A DNA stretch of 8,480 nt from Actinomycetes bacterium. GTDB lineage: Bacteria; Actinomycetota; Actinomycetes; Actinomycetales; Cellulomonadaceae. The notes beneath the pieces were generated by a model. It was not told the DNA's origin. It did not search any database and saw only the letters and a list, made by a program, of their open reading frames with translations. A program made the translations under genes and the position numbers. The stretch spans positions 1 to 8,480 of the forward strand of contig JAFABT010000097.1 of assembly GCA_023425905.1 (NCBI GenBank), given 5' to 3'. This document shows positions 7,278 through 8,480 of the stretch, piece by piece; position 1 is the first letter of the stretch, and every line of letters starts with the position of its first letter.

Positions 7278-7321
7278 TGCCCGTCCGGGGCCGGCCGTAG
7301 ACGTCCGGCCCCGGACGGGCA
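7278..7321 (-). terminator. Long hairpin 5 nt after the malE stop (attenuator or mRNA stabiliser)
   Basis: A perfect inverted repeat has 16-nt arms (7279-7294 and 7305-7320, GCCCGTCCGGGGCCGG and its complement), extended by one A-T pair to 17 bp, with a 10-nt loop. It begins 5 nt after the malE stop codon in the transcript. No U-tract follows, so full intrinsic termination is doubtful. Its position between malE and malF matches where E. coli carries REP hairpins that protect malE mRNA and give more MalE than MalF. The structure is seen directly; the function is inferred by analogy. Confidence 0.6.
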
Positions 7322-7326
7322 TCAGG

Positions 7327-8480
7327 TCACTCGGAATCGGCGATGGCCTTCTCGATGTCTGCGGCCATCTTCGACCACACCTCGCGGGGGTCGCCCTTCT
7401 TCTCGATGATCTTGAACTCCGACACGCCCCACACGCCCCACACGGCGCCCATCGCGGAGATCGCCGGCTGGATCTGTCCGTTGGCGCCGGCGAGGCCGAA
7501 GCCGCCGATGACCGGGTCGGACTCGGCCTTGGTGAGCGAGGCCTGGAGAGCCGGTGCACGCTTGCCGACCTCGAACAGCGTCGTCTGGGCCTCCTCGGTC
7601 GCGAGGAACTCGAGGAACTTCTGGGCGATGATCTTGTTCTCCGAGTAGGAGTTCACGACGAAGCCCTGGACGCCGACGAACGGCGCGGACGGCTGGCCAC
7701 CGGCGCTCGGGATCTCCGAGACCGCGTAGGTGATGCCCGCCTTGTCGAAGTCGGGCAGGTACCACGAGCCGGTGATCATGAACGGCGCCTCGCCCCTGGC
7801 GAAGATGTCCCGCGCCATGTCGCCGTTGATGTCCTTGTTGATGACCTTGCGCTCACCGAGCGTCGCGAGGTAGTCGGCGAACTTGAGGCCCGCCTCGTCT
7901 CCGATCGTCAGCTTGGACGGGTCGTAGTTGCCGTCCTCGTCGAGGCCGAAGATCGTCGAGCCGAAGGAGGACTGGATCGCGTAGGTGTGCCACGGGTCGG
8001 CCTCGCCGACGGTCCCGCCTGCCTGCAGGAGGACGGGGTACTTGGCCTTGCCCTCGCCGACGAGCTTCTCGCCGGTCTCGATGAGCTCGTCGAACGTGCC
8101 TTCGGGGGCGTCGGGGACGAGCTTGGTGTTCCGGACGAGGCCGACGTTCTCGAAGGTGTACGGCACGCCGTAGAGCTGGCCGTCGACCGACATGCCCTGG
8201 ATCGTGACGGGGACGAAGCCGGTCTCGGCGCCGCCCAGGTCGACGGGCTCGAGCACGCCGTTCTGGACCATCGTGCCCAGCCAGTCGTTCGCGACGACCG
8301 ACACGTCCGGGCCCGCGCCCGTGGGCGCCTGGGCGATGAACTCGTCCTTGAGGCCCTCGAAGTCCTTCTGGGCGAACTCGAAGGTCGTGCCGTAGGCCGT
8401 GGTGAAGCGCTCGGCTGCGGCCTTGACCGCGGGGCCGCGGGTGTCGTCGACCCACATGGTGAGAGTGCCGCCGAGCTGCT
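7327..8480 (-). CDS. malE: Maltose/maltodextrin-binding protein MalE (5' end beyond window)
   Basis: Extracellular solute-binding protein of the importer (family 1, MalE type); in Gram-positives usually a lipoprotein tethered to the membrane. About 383 residues are visible to the TGA at 7329-7327. The reading frame stays open to the right edge. The Met at 8457 is internal, because the residues before it (QLGGTLTMWVDD) form the first beta strand of the mature fold, so the signal peptide and start lie outside. Typical segments are YGVPYTFENVGLVRNTK (about 8122-8172), APFMITGSWYLPDF (about 7746-7790), the hinge region GVQGFVVNS, FLEFLATEEAQ, and a C-terminal helix ending in EKAIADSE. It is the first visible gene of the cassette, followed by strong hairpins and then malF. 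The ligand is most likely maltose or maltodextrin, given the neighbours; a different alpha-glucoside is possible. Confidence 0.93.
   Translation of the reverse strand, partial: QLGGTLTMWVDDTRGPAVKAAAERFTTAYGTTFEFAQKDFEGLKDEFIAQAPTGAGPDVSVVANDWLGTMVQNGVLEPVDLGGAETGFVPVTIQGMSVDGQLYGVPYTFENVGLVRNTKLVPDAPEGTFDELIETGEKLVGEGKAKYPVLLQAGGTVGEADPWHTYAIQSSFGSTIFGLDEDGNYDPSKLTIGDEAGLKFADYLATLGERKVINKDINGDMARDIFARGEAPFMITGSWYLPDFDKAGITYAVSEIPSAGGQPSAPFVGVQGFVVNSYSENKIIAQKFLEFLATEEAQTTLFEVGKRAPALQASLTKAESDPVIGGFGLAGANGQIQPAISAMGAVWGVWGVSEFKIIEKKGDPREVWSKMAADIEKAIADSE

Noticed and set aside
7183..7326. LacI-type operator or second promoter in the malE-malF spacer
   Set aside because: I see no convincing operator palindrome of the malR type or a paired -35/-10. 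The inverted repeats are long GC stems better read as RNA structures.
8455..8457. ATG as the start of malE
   Set aside because: The frame continues upstream with QLGGTLT, which joins MWVDD to make the first beta strand of the mature protein. No signal peptide would remain if this were the start.

Overview
The window reads as ordinary chromosome from a high-GC Gram-positive bacterium. It is most likely an actinobacterium of the Micrococcales (Cellulomonas/Sanguibacter-like); this is inferred from the very high GC content, the strong G/C bias at third codon positions, the actinobacterial style of the Dgt and DnaG proteins, and the dgt-dnaG pairing. All six genes lie on the minus strand, so transcription runs from the right end of the window to the left.

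From right to left (transcription order): a maltose/maltodextrin ABC importer cassette enters at the right edge with the solute-binding protein malE (start beyond the window). An intergenic stretch of about 140 nt follows, carrying three consecutive hairpins. Then come the two permease subunits: malF (with a large extracellular loop like the P2 loop of E. coli MalF) and malG (1 nt after malF). An intracellular GH13 glycosidase of the cyclomaltodextrinase/neopullulanase type overlaps the malG stop by 4 nt. Together these genes describe binding of a malto-oligosaccharide outside the cell, passage through the MalFG channel, and hydrolysis in the cytoplasm. No ATPase subunit is present, so the importer presumably uses a shared MsiK/MalK-type ATPase encoded elsewhere.

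After a gap of only 42 nt, without an evident terminator, come two housekeeping genes of nucleotide and DNA metabolism: dgt (HD-domain dNTP triphosphohydrolase) and dnaG (primase, C-terminal part cut by the left window edge). A TANNNT box 6 nt upstream of the dgt GTG suggests a promoter giving a leaderless dgt-dnaG transcript, but the same bases could serve as a weak ribosome binding site.

I found no mobile element, CRISPR array, tRNA, rRNA or evidence of a new defence or other exotic system. Coding density is close to complete. The only stretch above 100 nt without a gene is the malE-malF spacer. The points most worth a second look are the tandem hairpins in that spacer, the P2-like MalF insertion, and the unterminated junction of a sugar operon with dgt-dnaG.
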